DNA from: Heliopora coerulea
Taxonomy: Eukaryota; Cnidaria; Anthozoa; Scleralcyonacea; Helioporidae
Assembly: GCA_030142905.1 (NCBI GenBank)
Contig: JASJOG010000235.1
Coordinates: forward strand, 124,001 to 188,000
Reading direction: 5' to 3'
DNA length: 64,000 bases
Of this stretch, positions 23,119 to 33,900 are shown piece after piece. Positions within the stretch are counted from its first letter, which is position 1. Each line of letters opens with the position of its first letter. The notes under the pieces were generated by a model. The model had not been told where the DNA came from. It searched no databases and saw nothing but the letters and a program-made list of their open reading frames with translations. The position numbers and the translations under genes were made by a program.

Positions 23119-24199
23119 TACAGTGAAGCTTGATCGATCCTCCATAATAAGCGGACAGTTCCCAAAGTGCCGAATTGAATCCCACATTAACCGTTCAAGT
23201 ACCGCCTTTATTAGGTGGATATTTAGCAATAGTCAGTGCATAGCTTCTAGTATACTTCCATACACTACATTTATTTCAAGTTGATGTTGTTTATTGGAGT
23301 CCAACATCAAAGGTCTCATCCAGTAGCAGGGAAAGCGCTCTCTTCGATTTGCATACAGACAAGGATGTTCTAAGCTATATCCCCGCACCTTAGTTCACCC
23401 TTTTTTCCCATGATAACTGCCAATATTTGTTGGACACTTAAAAAACTGTGTGTTTGTAAAAAATACCACAGTGAGTTTAGGATTGTGACCCACCAACTGT
23501 CATGTTAACCATCACTTTGGTGGGGATGAATACAGCACAACACAGTAAATGCGTCGCTGTCAATTGCTGTGAAAACAGCAACCGCGTTTTCATCAGCTTT
23601 ATTACTAGGCTCTAGTTCCAGAAAATAGGTTCATTTTAGTTTGGCAAACGTCCATATCCTCGTGATAGCCTCGTAGAAATTAGTTTACTAACTGATGTTC
23701 AAAAGGTATTTCACTGCACAGAGTTTTATTGTGACAGTTTACTAGGAAAATTGTGAAGGTGCAAGTTCATGCCATGAACAATTTTTGCCCAAAAATTTCA
23801 TACCCCGAACCTCATAGCCATGTTCTGCCTCGAATTGTAACGCGTTCCTTAGACAAGAGATAAAGGAGGAAAACTGGCAGACCCTTCTTCTGAATCTGGA
23901 GATCTGCAAAAGCTGAACTCGTATCAAACTTTTGAGGTTCACTCAAAGCTGGTTCTACAAATTCAAACTCCAGACATGCAGTTACTTAATCCATCACTGT
24001 CTGTGAATTTTCTAAAATGATTGTTGTATGCCTGTTATTCTAAAAAGACTAACGTCATGTGAGTTCTTGATGCACGTAACTTATTTCACCTACCCTTATG
24101 GTTTGATTCTTCGTTCTTCCCTAAAAAGAATAATGACAACATCTATGTTAAGCGATATATATAAGTTGCAAATGTGAGAACTTAGAGATGTCGTGAATG
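23119..24199. other. Duplicated non-coding backbone, copy A
   Basis: Shared with copy B (about 49,800-50,870). 23,121-23,180 resembles one end of a Tigger/pogo-type element (CAGTGAAGCTTG ... AATAAGCGGAC). I see no matching other end. The open frame on the minus strand at 23742-23942 is not preserved in copy B. Confidence 0.4.
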
Positions 24200-24350
24200 A
24201 CAGATGAACGTTGTCAAGCTCTTACCTCAGGAAAACGACTTCTTAGCGCTAGACGGGGATCAAACCCGAAATCTTTTCATAACCGGTGGGACGCTCTAAC
24301 TATTGAGTTTCCAAGACAAATATAGTGCGCTTGGGTACGAGCTGGACATA
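24200..24350 (-). mobile_element. SINE-2 copy (tRNA-derived)
   Basis: On the minus strand there is a tRNA-like head with a B-box (complement of GGGGATCAAACCCG) and an accepting tail of the kind seen at 56,790-56,935. It is old: the head has several mismatches. Copy B has it at about 50,870-51,020. Confidence 0.5.
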
Positions 24351-24636
24351 TATGCGACCTTAGGGGGAGGCATGTTATGTTGATTATGTTATTGATCGTT
24401 AAATTTTATTTTAAAACAACACTCGTGTTCTTAAAAGAAAGGATTTAAGTTTCAACACGATAACCAAACTATGAGATTGAAACTATTGATCTTCTTGTTA
24501 GGCAATGACAAGTCTTCGGTCATGAATAATGACTAGTTGAAAATTCTTTTGTAAAATTTACATTTGTACACTATTAAAATTTCAAAAACAGTATCAGCTT
24601 TGCTAAAGCATCACCAAATCAGACCTTTTTTTATTG

Positions 24637-25042
24637 TATAGTGAACTCCGTCTTAACGGACACCTCACTAAGACCGACACTACGTTTAGTTCCGGCCGTT
24701 TACCCTTTTCACCATAACCAAACTCTCTCTAAGACAACAGACACTTTTCAGGAGGAAAAAAGTTCAAAATACCTCCCAGAGCAGACGGACAATGGCCTGA
24801 TATAGAGATTTGGATAACGAAATTTGAACATATCACAATAAAGAAGACGACCTGTATTCGAAAAATTAAATTCTAAGTTGTATGGTTAATTACCTGTCAT
24901 ATATTGAAGGGCTTTCGCTCGAAATGTCAGTAGCCTCCCCTGGTAGTAGAAAGACGAGCGCTGAGTGAACGAGGTTTTATCGCTTTAATACTAATAAGAA
25001 GAGTGGTCCCGAAGGTGTCCGTCTTGGAAGACGTTCACTGTA
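24637..25042. mobile_element. Tigger/pogo-like MITE
   Basis: The ends are GTGAACTCCGTCTTAACGGA (24641 on) and GTGTCCGTCTTGGAAGACG ... TTCACTGTA (to 25042), which are inverted, with TA at both borders. Copy B has the same insertion at 51,334-51,778, so it predates the duplication. No transposase inside. Confidence 0.6.
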
Positions 25043-25332
25043 GTTCATATGGAGCATTCGTTAAAGCAAGTTTCGAAACCGTAGACCTTCGAGCACCTCC
25101 TTGATGGTCCGACACACCATAGCAAAATTCATTTGACATTAAACCACTAAATCTAACCCTAATCCTAACTCTAACCAAAAGCAAATAGCCGAGTATTCTA
25201 GACCCGATAAAACATCAAAAACCATGACCAGCCGACAACTTCAAAAAGTATAAAATAAAACATATTCCGAAGAATAAAGTCATCTTGAGAACTCAAGATA
25301 TGAGTCAATGCAAGATAAAACTATTGTTGAAA

Positions 25333-25373
25333 CTGTGATATTTCGACTTTATTCCAAAGTCATCTTCAGACAG
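25333..25373 (-). ncRNA. Hammerhead-ribozyme-like motif, PLE-C left arm
   Basis: Minus-strand sequence identical to 30057-30097. It lies 3' of the minus-strand GIY-YIG stop, in sense. Stem I is CUGU/ACAG, the core CUGAAGA plus an extra U, stem II is six perfect pairs with a GGAAU loop, then GAAA and UAUC. Confidence 0.7.
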
Positions 25374-25582
25374 AATGATAATTACAAAAACATGCCAGAG
25401 TCTATATACAGGAGGTGTGATGACATCATCGAGACAGAATTAGGAACACTACCGGTAATCCCTAATTTACATGCTGAGATGTTGAGATGCTAAATGCTAA
25501 TTAGAAGTTCTCACCACCATTAATAAAGCGGTTGAGCGTGAATAGAACAATTGGGCTAACTGATAACAAGTGTGCATAATAT

Positions 25583-28015
25583 CTAATTAAAAAGGTTGAG
25601 TTCTTTGCTAGCTTTGAGCCCAGAATTAAGCTCAGGTTTATTAAACTTAATGTGGAGTGCTTCAATTATTAGAAGTTTATTGGTGTTAGTAGACTTACTC
25701 GTATAAAGAATTTTATAGTTATTAAAGATTAAATTTTTAATGGAGGTAGATGTGTTAGAAGAAAAGGGAAGGTCATTTAGTCGGTCGTACTGATCGTATA
25801 AGTCATTAACGAAGTGAGCGTGTTCACATTCGAGAAAGTGTTGGGCAACTGCACTGGTGTTATGTTGAGTAGAATGTTCGTAAAGGCGTTTGTGAAGACA
25901 ACGGTCGGTTTTACCAATATACGTTTTGTTGCAGCCAGGACAAGTAATTTGATAGACGACATTATTGCGAGACATTTCCGGAATCTTATCTTTGTTAGAA
26001 ATAAAATAGGAGACTTTTTTCGTGTCATAAATAACGATAAATTTAACGGGTTGATTGAGATGACGCCGAATTTTCGAAATGCATGATTTAATTAGATTTT
26101 CACTTTGTTTACCAAGGAAAGGAATACGTATCCAAATTTTGGGTAAATTATCATCATCGCAAGACCTATTCGTTTTAATTGTAGAAGCGTTGTATTTGCG
26201 TTTTAGTTTATTCATAAGAAAATATTTTACGCTGTTGGGATAACCATTCCACGACATACAAGATTTTATAAAACTGATTTGGTGGTTAAAAAGCTTTCTT
26301 GAACTACAAATTTTAAGAGCGCGGTTAAAAAGAGACTTTATCCATGCAGTTTTGCGTGAAAAAGGTTCAAAACTTGTGAAGTGCGTATATTGACCAGTGT
26401 GAGTATCTTTACGATAAACGTCAGTGCCATCAGCCGAAATTTTAATATCTAAAAAGTGGATATTACCATCGGGAAAAGTATCAACTGTAAATTTTAGGTT
26501 TTTATCAAATTTGTTAAATTTCGTTAACACCGAAGAGATGTTGGAAGGTTTAATCAAAAGCAGAGTATCGTCAACAAATCGTTTATAAAATTTTATTATA
26601 CCGCTATTAATGAGATCTGAAACTAAATCCGCTCAAATTCAGTTAGTATGATGTTAGCCAAGACAGGTCCTAGTGACGATCCCATAGATACACCGTCAAT
26701 CTGTTCATATAACTGGTTGCTAAAAGAAAAGGTAGTTTTACTGCAGCAATCCGAAATCAGCTTTTTCAAAGTGCGTTTCGTTAAAGTGGTACTTAATAAA
26801 TTTTCATTATAAATTCGGTCTAAGATAATATTAACTGTGCGAGATAGTGGAACATTAGTAAATAGTGATTCGACATCAAAGGAAACAAATTGGTAGCCTT
26901 CTAGTAATAGTTGTTTCGGAATGTTTTGGATGTGTGTAACAGCGTTGAAAGAGTCTCAAAGTGTAAACTCATTTACGGTTAGCGGGTTTAATAGTGAAGA
27001 AAGAAATTTTCCGACATTGTAATGTGGAGTGTTAATCGTGTCAATAACTGGCCGAAATTTTGGAAGGGAAGAAAATGTTTTGTGTGTTTTAGGTAAACCA
27101 TGTGCTCGACCAAAATGTGCTGCCTTAGGACGTACAAAACTGTAATCACTGTCAGTAATTTCGCCTCGTTTGTGTAAAGTTAATAGGTATTTTTGTAAAG
27201 AAGAAAGTCTAGTGGGTGTAGGGTCAGATACTATTTTCTTAAACTTATTAGGGTCAGCAAAAAGAGACTTAACGAAGACACATAATCACTGCGTTTCATT
27301 AACACAATACCATTTCCCTTGTCGGATTTAAGTATGGCATAGGTAGCAGTGAGGCTGTTGAGTATTCTAATTTTCTTACGATCTAAACTAAATTGCTTAA
27401 TATCTAAATCAATGTAACTGTAAGTAACACTATGAAGAGAGTTTTTGATCTTATCTTGTGTATATCGTCCTTCTTGATTATATCTTGTCGGGAGATCTGA
27501 TCCCAAACGTCTTCGTCAACAGCCATAATCTCAAAGTGGTTTGGCTTGGTGGCAAGACCATATCTGAGGCCCAACTTCAACACATCTATTTGGTCTGGAG
27601 AGAGAGGCTGTCCAGTAAGATTTAAAATCGTTTCATTTGGATTATCTTCAATCCCATCAGCGGTTCTTTTAAGTTCAATTAAAATTGAAAGTTTCTTCTT
27701 ATGACGGTTTGTGATTTTGTTCTTTTCACGGCGGAGAAGGCGATTGATGGAGAAGCAAATAAGTCGGAATTTCATCCAGGTGGTACGAGTGGAGAGTTCT
27801 TGTTTGAGTTCGGAAGTTTTAGTTGTCAGATTGTTCACATCAAATTTCTTGTCTTTTATTGCATCATTCAGCAGTAGATCAAGGTAACGGGCTTGGGTAT
27901 TCTTCTTCTTCATGCGAGTGATGTTTTTCCACCCCACGAATTTCGGATAAACATGATTCTTTTTACAACTAAGTAAAAAGTGTAGGTCAAGTTGTGCTTT
28001 CTCCAATCTTCGTAC
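25583..28015 (-). pseudogene. PLE-C polyprotein: N-terminal region, reverse transcriptase, GIY-YIG
   Basis: Read from 28015 down. First comes a basic N-terminal region (LEKAQLDLHFLLSCKKNH, then RMKKKNTQARYLDLLL), then KSDKGNGIVLM. The RT core follows: GLPKTHK, motif A FVSFDVESLFTNVPL, motif B QIDGVSMGSSLGP, motif C RFVDDTLLLI. A linker with WIRIPFLGKQSE precedes GIY-YIG at about 25,780-26,000 (VVYQITCPGCNKTYIGKT, then CLHKRLYEHS). It ends LNLFN and TAA at 25583-25585. Defects seen are a frameshift around 27,420-27,500, a TGA in FTL*DS near 26,960, and a frameshift near 26,629. The 324-residue 3' part is intact. The 5' end is lost at the arm boundary. Confidence 0.9.
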
Positions 28016-28016
28016 A

Positions 28017-28919
28017 GTTGATACTTTTCCCGATGGTAATATCCACTTTTTAGATATTAAAATTTCGGCTGATGGCACTGACGTTTATCGTAAAGATACT
28101 CACACTGGTCAATATACGCACTTCACAAGTTTTGAACCTTTTTCACGCAAAACTGCATGGATAAAGTCTCTTTTTAACCGCGCTCTTAAAATTTGTAGTT
28201 CAAGAAAGCTTTTTAACAACCAAATCAGTTTTATAAAATCTTGTATGTCGTGGAATGGTTATCCCAACAGCGTAAAATATTTTCTTATGAATAAACTAAA
28301 ACGCAAATACAACGCTTCTACAATTAAAACGAATAGGTCTTGCGATGATGATAATTTACCCAAAATTTGGATACGTATTCCTTTCCTTGGTAAACAAAGT
28401 GAAAATCTAATTAAATCATGCATTTCGAAAATTCGGCGTCATCTCAATCAACCCGTTAAATTTATCGTTATTTATGACACGAAAAAAGTCTCCTATTTTA
28501 TTTCTAACAAAGATAAGATTCCGGAAATGTCTCGCAATAATGTCGTCTATCAAATTACTTGTCCTGGCTGCAACAAAACGTATATTGGTAAAACCGACCG
28601 TTGTCTTCACAAACGCCTTTACGAACATTCTACTCAACATAACACCAGTGCAGTTGCCCAACACTTTCTCGAATGTGAACACGCTCACTTCGTTAATGAC
28701 TTATACGATCAGTACGACCGACTAAATGACCTTCCCTTTTCTTCTAACACATCTACCTCCATTAAAAATTTAATCTTTAATAACTATAAAATTCTTTATA
28801 CGAGTAAGTCTACTAACACCAATAAACTTCTAATAATTGAAGCACTCCACATTAAGTTTAATAAACCTGAGCTTAATTCTGGGCTCAAAGCTAGCAAAGA
28901 ACTCAACCTTTTTAATTAG
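28017..28919 (+). pseudogene. PLE-C right arm: inverted copy of RT C-terminus and GIY-YIG
   Basis: Open on the plus strand from the arm boundary (VDTFPDGNIHFLDIK) to LNLFN and TAA at 28917-28919. It reproduces the last 300 codons of the minus-strand ORF with a single amino-acid change that I noticed (NHQ to NNQ near 28,222). It has no start signal of its own and lacks the RT catalytic core, so it is a structural arm and not an independent gene. Confidence 0.85.
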
Positions 28920-29039
28920 ATATTATGCACACTTGTTATCAGTTAGCCCAATTGTTCTATTCACGCTCAACCGCTTTATTAATGGTGGTGAGAACTTCTA
29001 ATTAGCATTTAGCATCTCAACATCTCAGCATGTAAATTA

Positions 29040-29959
29040 AGCCTAGTTTCCATATAGTTGTAATTGTTGTAATTCCATCGGCGATAATCGGCGATGAGCC
29101 CTTACAACAATTACAACTATATGGAAACGCGTGTTGTAATTGTTGTAATCCAATCGGCGATGAATCGGCGACTGTTGTAGAAGTTGAATCGAGTTCAACT
29201 TCTACAACAATTACAACAGTCGCCGATGCGGTCAAATTTAATGGAAACGCTTTCTACAACAGTCGCCGACAGTCGCTGTTGAAAAGACGGCACGTGACAT
29301 GAGTAGCCAATCATGGCACATCTTCTGTTGCCATAGTAAAGTATCCCAATCACGAGACTCGCGTGGATTGATTCCATTTCCAAAGAGAAACCTTAAACTA
29401 GAATTTCGTGCAGAAGAAGGCTGACAAAAGACGATCTAAACGACTCGAGATAAAAATGGGCGACTCAAACATCAGTGACGAAGAATTCATGGACATTGCT
29501 AGAAACTTCCTGCTGTATATAAGCGGTCTTCAGTTGATTTCCGCGACAAAAACAAGAAGGCCAATTCTTGGCGAGCCATTGGTGAGTCTTCAAAAATAGA
29601 TGTTTTGAAAGCCATGTCAAGATATAATAGTATCCGCACCCGGTTTTCAAGGTAATTGCTCTAAATGTTTGTTGTGTAAATGTAGCGTGGTTGAAACAAA
29701 TGCCTGGTTATTGCCCTCTGTTTGTTATAGAAATGGACTTACTACAGAACTGCCTTTCCAGACGCCATGTAAACTGTACATCCGCATGCGCAGTTTCGAC
29801 AGAAATCGGCGATTGTTCGACCGAAAAGTCCTGTGAACTAGCGGAAAATCGGCGACGAATTACAACAATTACAACGATATGGAAACTAAAATGTTGTAAT
29901 TCCGTCGCCGATTATCGCCGATGGAATTACAACAATTACAACTATATGGAAACTAGGCT
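29040..29959. mobile_element. Harbinger-like MITE, 920 bp, TTA target duplication
   Basis: The ends AGCCTAGTTTCCATATAG and the complement are inverted over more than 50 bp, with TTA at 29037-29039 and 29960-29962. Removing it restores the PLE-C arm (compare 25,455-25,470). A 3-bp TWA duplication fits PIF/Harbinger. Subterminal CGGCGA/TTACAACAATTACAAC blocks repeat several times on both sides. The middle has a short ORF (about 29,408-29,580: MGDSNISDEEFMDIARN) ending at a GTGAGT donor-like site, possibly a captured exon. No transposase. Confidence 0.8.
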
Positions 29960-30056
29960 TTAGGGATTATCGGTAGTGTTTCCTAATTCTGTCTCCATGC
30001 ATATAGACTCCACACCTCCTGCATATAGACTCTGGCATGTTTTTGTAATTATCATT

Positions 30057-30097
30057 CTGTCTGAAGATGACTTTGGAATAAAGTCGAAATATCACAG
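30057..30097 (+). ncRNA. Hammerhead-ribozyme-like motif, PLE-C right arm
   Basis: CUGU 30057-30060 pairs with ACAG 30094-30097 (stem I). The core CUGAAGA is at 30061-30067 with an extra U at 30068. Stem II is GACUUU 30069-30074 with AAAGUC 30080-30085. GAAA is at 30086-30089, then UAUC, with cleavage predicted after C30093. The stem III residues AU/AU are self-complementary. This is the cleanest example in the window. Confidence 0.7.
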
Positions 30098-30379
30098 TTT
30101 CAACAATAGTTTTATCTTGCATTGACTCATATCTTGAGTTCTCAAGATGACTTTATTCTCCGATAAAACATGTACTGCAAGTTTTTCGAACGGCCTAAAA
30201 ATCAAACCTTTTCATACGCCAGTTCGCAAAGAAAGTTTGAAAATAAATGTTATCTACGCCGAGAAAATTAGAGGAGAGAAGTAAGCGTGTTTTTATCACA
30301 CATAAAGACACTACACGGTTGTGATTTTCCCTTGTATTTTCTTGATGAATTCTTCAATGAGTTTTTAAGCACTTCCGCT

Positions 30380-30398
30380 AGGTTAAATATTTTATATA

Positions 30399-30429
<31 letters not shown>

Positions 30430-30640
30430 TTCGAAACAGTGGCGACAAAGCGGCGAATTGCTGAAACTTAGCCTTTCCTCTGGAATTAGACCTGATTATT
30501 ATATATATATATAATAATCGATATATATTATATATCGCATATTGTATATTCTATATTATGTATCATATATTATATGTCATATATTACATATTACATATTA
30601 TGTATATTTTATATTTAAATAAGGTATTCGCCATCATCAT
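30380..30640. repeat. AT microsatellite and AT palindromes
   Basis: An (AT)11 run ends near 30,422. A self-complementary ATTATTATATATATA/TAATAAT stretch lies at about 30,497-30,520, followed by ATAT-rich repeats to 30,620. The same sequence, to the base, occurs in copy B (52,170-52,400), which is unusual for such unstable DNA. Confidence 0.8.
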
Positions 30641-30702
30641 CAACATCAACAGCAATGTAATTATCACCATCATCACCAAAGATACTTCTCTAACTCGACA
30701 TA

Positions 30703-31098
30703 TCAAAAGTAGATTTTAATTAAAAGACTGACAATACCTTTACCGTCATTCTTTCGTGTCGAGGCTTGCTCACAGCAAGTCCCTGTCCAGCCAGATGGAC
30801 AACTGCAGTACGATTCCTGGGGAGTACCTCCATTCCTGCACGCATTCCTGTTACAACTCCGTGATTGGGTAAAGACATAGTGGCATTGTCCACCACAACT
30901 TTCGTCTCTAGTCTTTATTCTGTGACGACTTTGAATGCCAGAGTTGCCACACCGGTGAGAACAATGTCCCCACGTTGACCACTGGCTAACAGTGCAGTCT
31001 CTACGATGACAGGAAGGTGAACGACGGCCACGCCACCATCCTTCGGCACCATGTTCCACCAGAAAGATTAACATTAAGATGGCAATAAGAGGCCTCAT
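30703..31098 (-). CDS. Secreted TSP1-EGF small protein, copy A
   Basis: A 131-codon minus-strand ORF. Residues 1-20 form a signal peptide (MRPLIAILMLIFLVEHGAEG), followed by WWRGRRSP with a dibasic-type processing site. A thrombospondin type-1 domain covers about residues 34-85 (TVSQWSTWGHCSHRCGNSG, then ESCGGQC). An EGF-like domain follows at about 92-110 (CRNGGTPQESYCSCPSGWTG, then TCCE). The end ASTRKNDGKGIVSLLIKIYF may be intron read-through, because a GTAAAG donor-like site lies after codon 117 or so. If so, this is a first exon. TSP1-EGF proteins act outside the cell, in adhesion, matrix or defence. I cannot say which. Copy B encodes a protein differing at four residues. Confidence 0.75.
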   Translation of the reverse strand: MRPLIAILMLIFLVEHGAEGWWRGRRSPSCHRRDCTVSQWSTWGHCSHRCGNSGIQSRHRIKTRDESCGGQCHYVFTQSRSCNRNACRNGGTPQESYCSCPSGWTGTCCEQASTRKNDGKGIVSLLIKIYF

Positions 31099-31169
31099 TT
31101 TTCTATATTAAATGAAACGATGGAGACGTAAAAAACACAACACAGATTAGCAGAGATGGTTGGTATTAG

Positions 31170-31612
31170 TCAATATATTCGAGTTTTGATGTTCCTTGCT
31201 TCCTGCTTTTCAAGACTTGTTTTGAAAATTGTAGAATCCTGCTTTGGATCAACTTGAGAATGCTTTTTATCTGAGACGACAAGGTCTGTTTGTAGTAGTT
31301 TTATTTCTGTAATCAGACTTTTCTTCTCACTCTCTAAATCATTCACCTTGGTATTCAAATCCGACATGATATAGCACAAATTAGTATTGCGATCTTTCAA
31401 TTCCTTATTTTAATTTCTCAGCTATTCGATTTCTTTGCTCAATTCTTTCACAAGATGTTCCCTACAACTAACTGATTTCAGGCTTTTAAGGTTGTTGATT
31501 TCATAAGCTAATTTGTCCATTTTGGCATTTATATTTACAAATTCCTCCATTCTTCTTTTAAACTTATTGAAGGGGAGCCACAAATTTGCATGGTTTGAAT
31601 TTTTTCTTTCCT
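31170..31612 (-). pseudogene. Coiled-coil protein remnant, copy A
   Basis: On the minus strand the frame runs EERKNSNHANLW ... MEEFVNINAKMDKLAYEI ... NNLKS ... LVKELSKEIE, then TAG, LRN, TAA, NKELKDRNTNLCYIM ... LESEKKSLITEIKLLQ ... KTRIY and TAA. Apart from the two stops near 31,420 it is one continuous heptad-rich coil. Copy B has the same two stops at the same codons and otherwise stays open. It ends about 70 bases upstream of the TSP1-EGF start. No family recognised. Confidence 0.5.
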
Positions 31613-33449
31613 CAAATGGTTAATCGGGACATCTGACATATGCAAATCATCTGCGATTTCGACTCAGCTAGTCAGATATTCTTCGGTTACACAACTGTTT
31701 TCCACAAAATATTGAAGTTTTTCTTTAGACTCTGGTACTTTTTACCTTTCAATGTGATGTCACACTGTTAAAATTGCGGTCTGATATTTTCCCGTACTGA
31801 CCGCGCTCTCGGTTAATAAGAATTTCGTAAATTTTATTGAACTGAAGTTTGCATAATTAACCTGACCATGAATTGAATTTTGGACACCATCATGCTAATA
31901 AAATTATTGAATAACTATTCACTTTTTAAAATATAATTGCCTGCCAAAAATAAGCATAAGGAATGTCTAAAATGACGCCGGCGCTAATGGGGGGAGGCAT
32001 TATGAAATTGGTGGTAACTTTTTTCTATTCAATATTTTTTGCTTTCTGTATGGCAATAAAAACGAAAAAACGAGAAAAAGTAATTAAATTTTCAGTTGTA
32101 TAAGTATAGAAGTAAAAGAGATATTGACTGTCAAAGAAGGAGCTATTACAGTTTTTCTACCCTGCCTGAGTTGGCTAGGAAGAAATTATGTAGCATACGG
32201 TGCAGACGCTTGTGCACTTCATCTTGAGCGTGCGTTGATCGGTAGCCAAAAACTTGTTCTAGTCACGTGGATTTTCCACAGAACGTTGGAACCGTATGTG
32301 ATTAGTTGATAGCTAATTTATTTCAGATAATAATAATTATAACAAATTAGCGTCCGGCGGGCTCAGTAAGTTTAGTAAACATGGCGTTTGTCGACGACGC
32401 GATCCTAAATGGTGGATGTTTTCAAGATATGCGATTACTTTGTCGATATATCATAAATAGATAGCCTTTATGAGAAACAAGTTAAGGCTATAAAGCGTTG
32501 TATAAAATAAAGAAACGTCTTCTTCTGTGCCTGTACAGGATATGGAAAATCAGTCGTGTTCAATCAGTTTCTTCAATTTGCTCCAAGGTAGCCAATCACG
32601 TTCAGTAGATATGTTCTGAGTTAGGATAAAAGACTCTCCCTTATTCCTTACAAAATTTCGATCTGAAGGTTGTATCAGCGCCGAAAAACACAGAATGTAT
32701 GCATGACACGACGTGAATTACAAAATATAATTGTAACATATTGTGCGAGTTAATTTTGTTTAATGCGAATAGAATGCAGGTGACTGGAACAACCCAGAAC
32801 AAGCTTTTGGATTCCAATGAGCCGACACTTAAAAGGAACTGCACAATCGTCTGCACTGCAGGCTAGAGATTAAGCTGCATCATGTGCTTTCAAAGCCAAT
32901 AAAGCGCTAAAATTGTACCTGGTGCAGTTTCTTGTAGCTCCTATTTACTACTAGGTCGTACTTCCTTTAGGTACGGTGGCTACCATAACCCATGTATCTC
33001 AAGTAATGAATAGAGAATGATTACAAGTGTTGGTTGGAATATAGAGTATAGAGAAGTAGGAACAACGCTAAGAGTGACCGTCGATATTATAGGAAGGATT
33101 CTGTGTCCTATAGAACACAAGCGACAATTGTCGAACATTTTTTGAGAATTAATAGTTGCGTAGGTGAAAGGATTTAGAGCTATTTTTGTATAGTTGTGCG
33201 AGAAAATTATACTTTCGCTAGGGTTTCGAGGATATTGAATTGGAGCAAGATGAAGAGAACTGTAGGTACATGCATGAAAATTAAAATTTCATTCCAGCAT
33301 GATACTATAATTTAGAAAGTAGGAACTGTTTTGCTGTGTTTATGTAGCCTAATGCATACACGAGTTGAGGGTTGGGAGAACTCGAAACTGCTGTGTAGTC
33401 ACGTGACAGTTCTCCCAACCTCTCCAAGTAGTTGCACCTGCCATATAAA
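31613..33449. other. Duplicated backbone without a clear gene, copy A
   Basis: Homologous to 53.4-53.47 kb plus 55.76-58.1 kb. A 27-codon ORF at 32381-32464 (MAFVDDAILNGGCFQDMRLL...) keeps its start and stop in copy B (57,019 on) with a few residue changes. I cannot tell whether it is a real short exon. Copy A has about 170 bp at 32,130-32,303 that is replaced by 725 bp in copy B (56,213-56,938). 31672-31686 is the empty site of PLE-B. Confidence 0.4.
33369..33421. repeat. Short hairpin (GGTTGGGAGAACT / AGTTCTCCCAACC)
   Basis: A 13-bp perfect inverted repeat around a 27-base loop. The copy B version (about 58,026-58,077) has two changes in the left arm. Confidence 0.6.
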
Positions 33450-33900
33450 CGTTATTTCCGAATCCTCCTCAGAGATACATGAACAGAAATTTTTCATGAT
33501 AACCTGACCCTGCCGAAGTCAACTGAAAAATATTGACTCGAGCGGGGTTTGAGCTCGCACCTTTAAGATACCGGTCCGCCGCTGTACCTGCGCTTAACAT
33601 TTTTCAGTTGACTTTGGCAGTGTCAGATTATCTTGAAAATTTTCTGTTAATGTATCTCTGAGGATGGTTCGGAAATTGAATTGAAACACTACGCATCCTC
33701 TAATGAATAAGGGTTAAATTGTCGCGAGAATATCTCGTGCGCTTAACTTGGATGAAACTCTCCTCACTCCCCGTAGACTCGATAGTTCAACAGGTAGAGC
33801 TGCGGACCGGTATTCTGAAGTTGCGAGTTCAAATCCCGCGTGAGTCAACAGTTTTCAGTTGACTTCGGCAATGTCATATTATCATGAAAATTTTCTTTTC
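33450..33900. mobile_element. SINE-1 pair in inverted arrangement, copy A
   Basis: A minus-strand SINE-1 (head about 33,535-33,592, truncated at TACCTGCGC) is joined to a plus-strand SINE-1 body and a complete plus head at about 33,775-33,848 (A-box GATAGTTCAACAGGTAGAGC, B-box GAGTTCAAATCCC). Copy B has the same arrangement at 58,107-58,560. Confidence 0.65.

Larger units (their letters stand above)
25216..30159 (-). mobile_element. PLE-C: nearly complete Penelope-like element with long inverted arms
   Basis: A 12-bp target duplication CCGATAAAACAT flanks the element at 25204-25215 and 30160-30171. The unoccupied site is visible in copy B near 51,945. The left arm (to 26489) and the right arm (from 28013) are inverted copies. 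The 1.5 kb between them is the unique 5' part of a minus-strand ORF. The right arm is interrupted by a 920-bp Harbinger-like MITE (29040-29959). Both arms carry identical hammerhead-like motifs. Older copies of the family are at 20.3, 35.9, 49.0 and 61.6 kb. Confidence 0.9.

Noticed and set aside
25146..25180. Interstitial telomere-like (CCCTAA)n
   Set aside because: Only three or four degenerate hexamers (CTAACCCTAATCCTAACTC). Too short to call.
25777..26086. Extra ORFs in other frames of the GIY-YIG segments (25.8-26.1, 28.4-28.7, 36.1-36.4 and 62.1-62.4 kb)
   Set aside because: Shadows of the PLE frame. They recur only because the PLE recurs.
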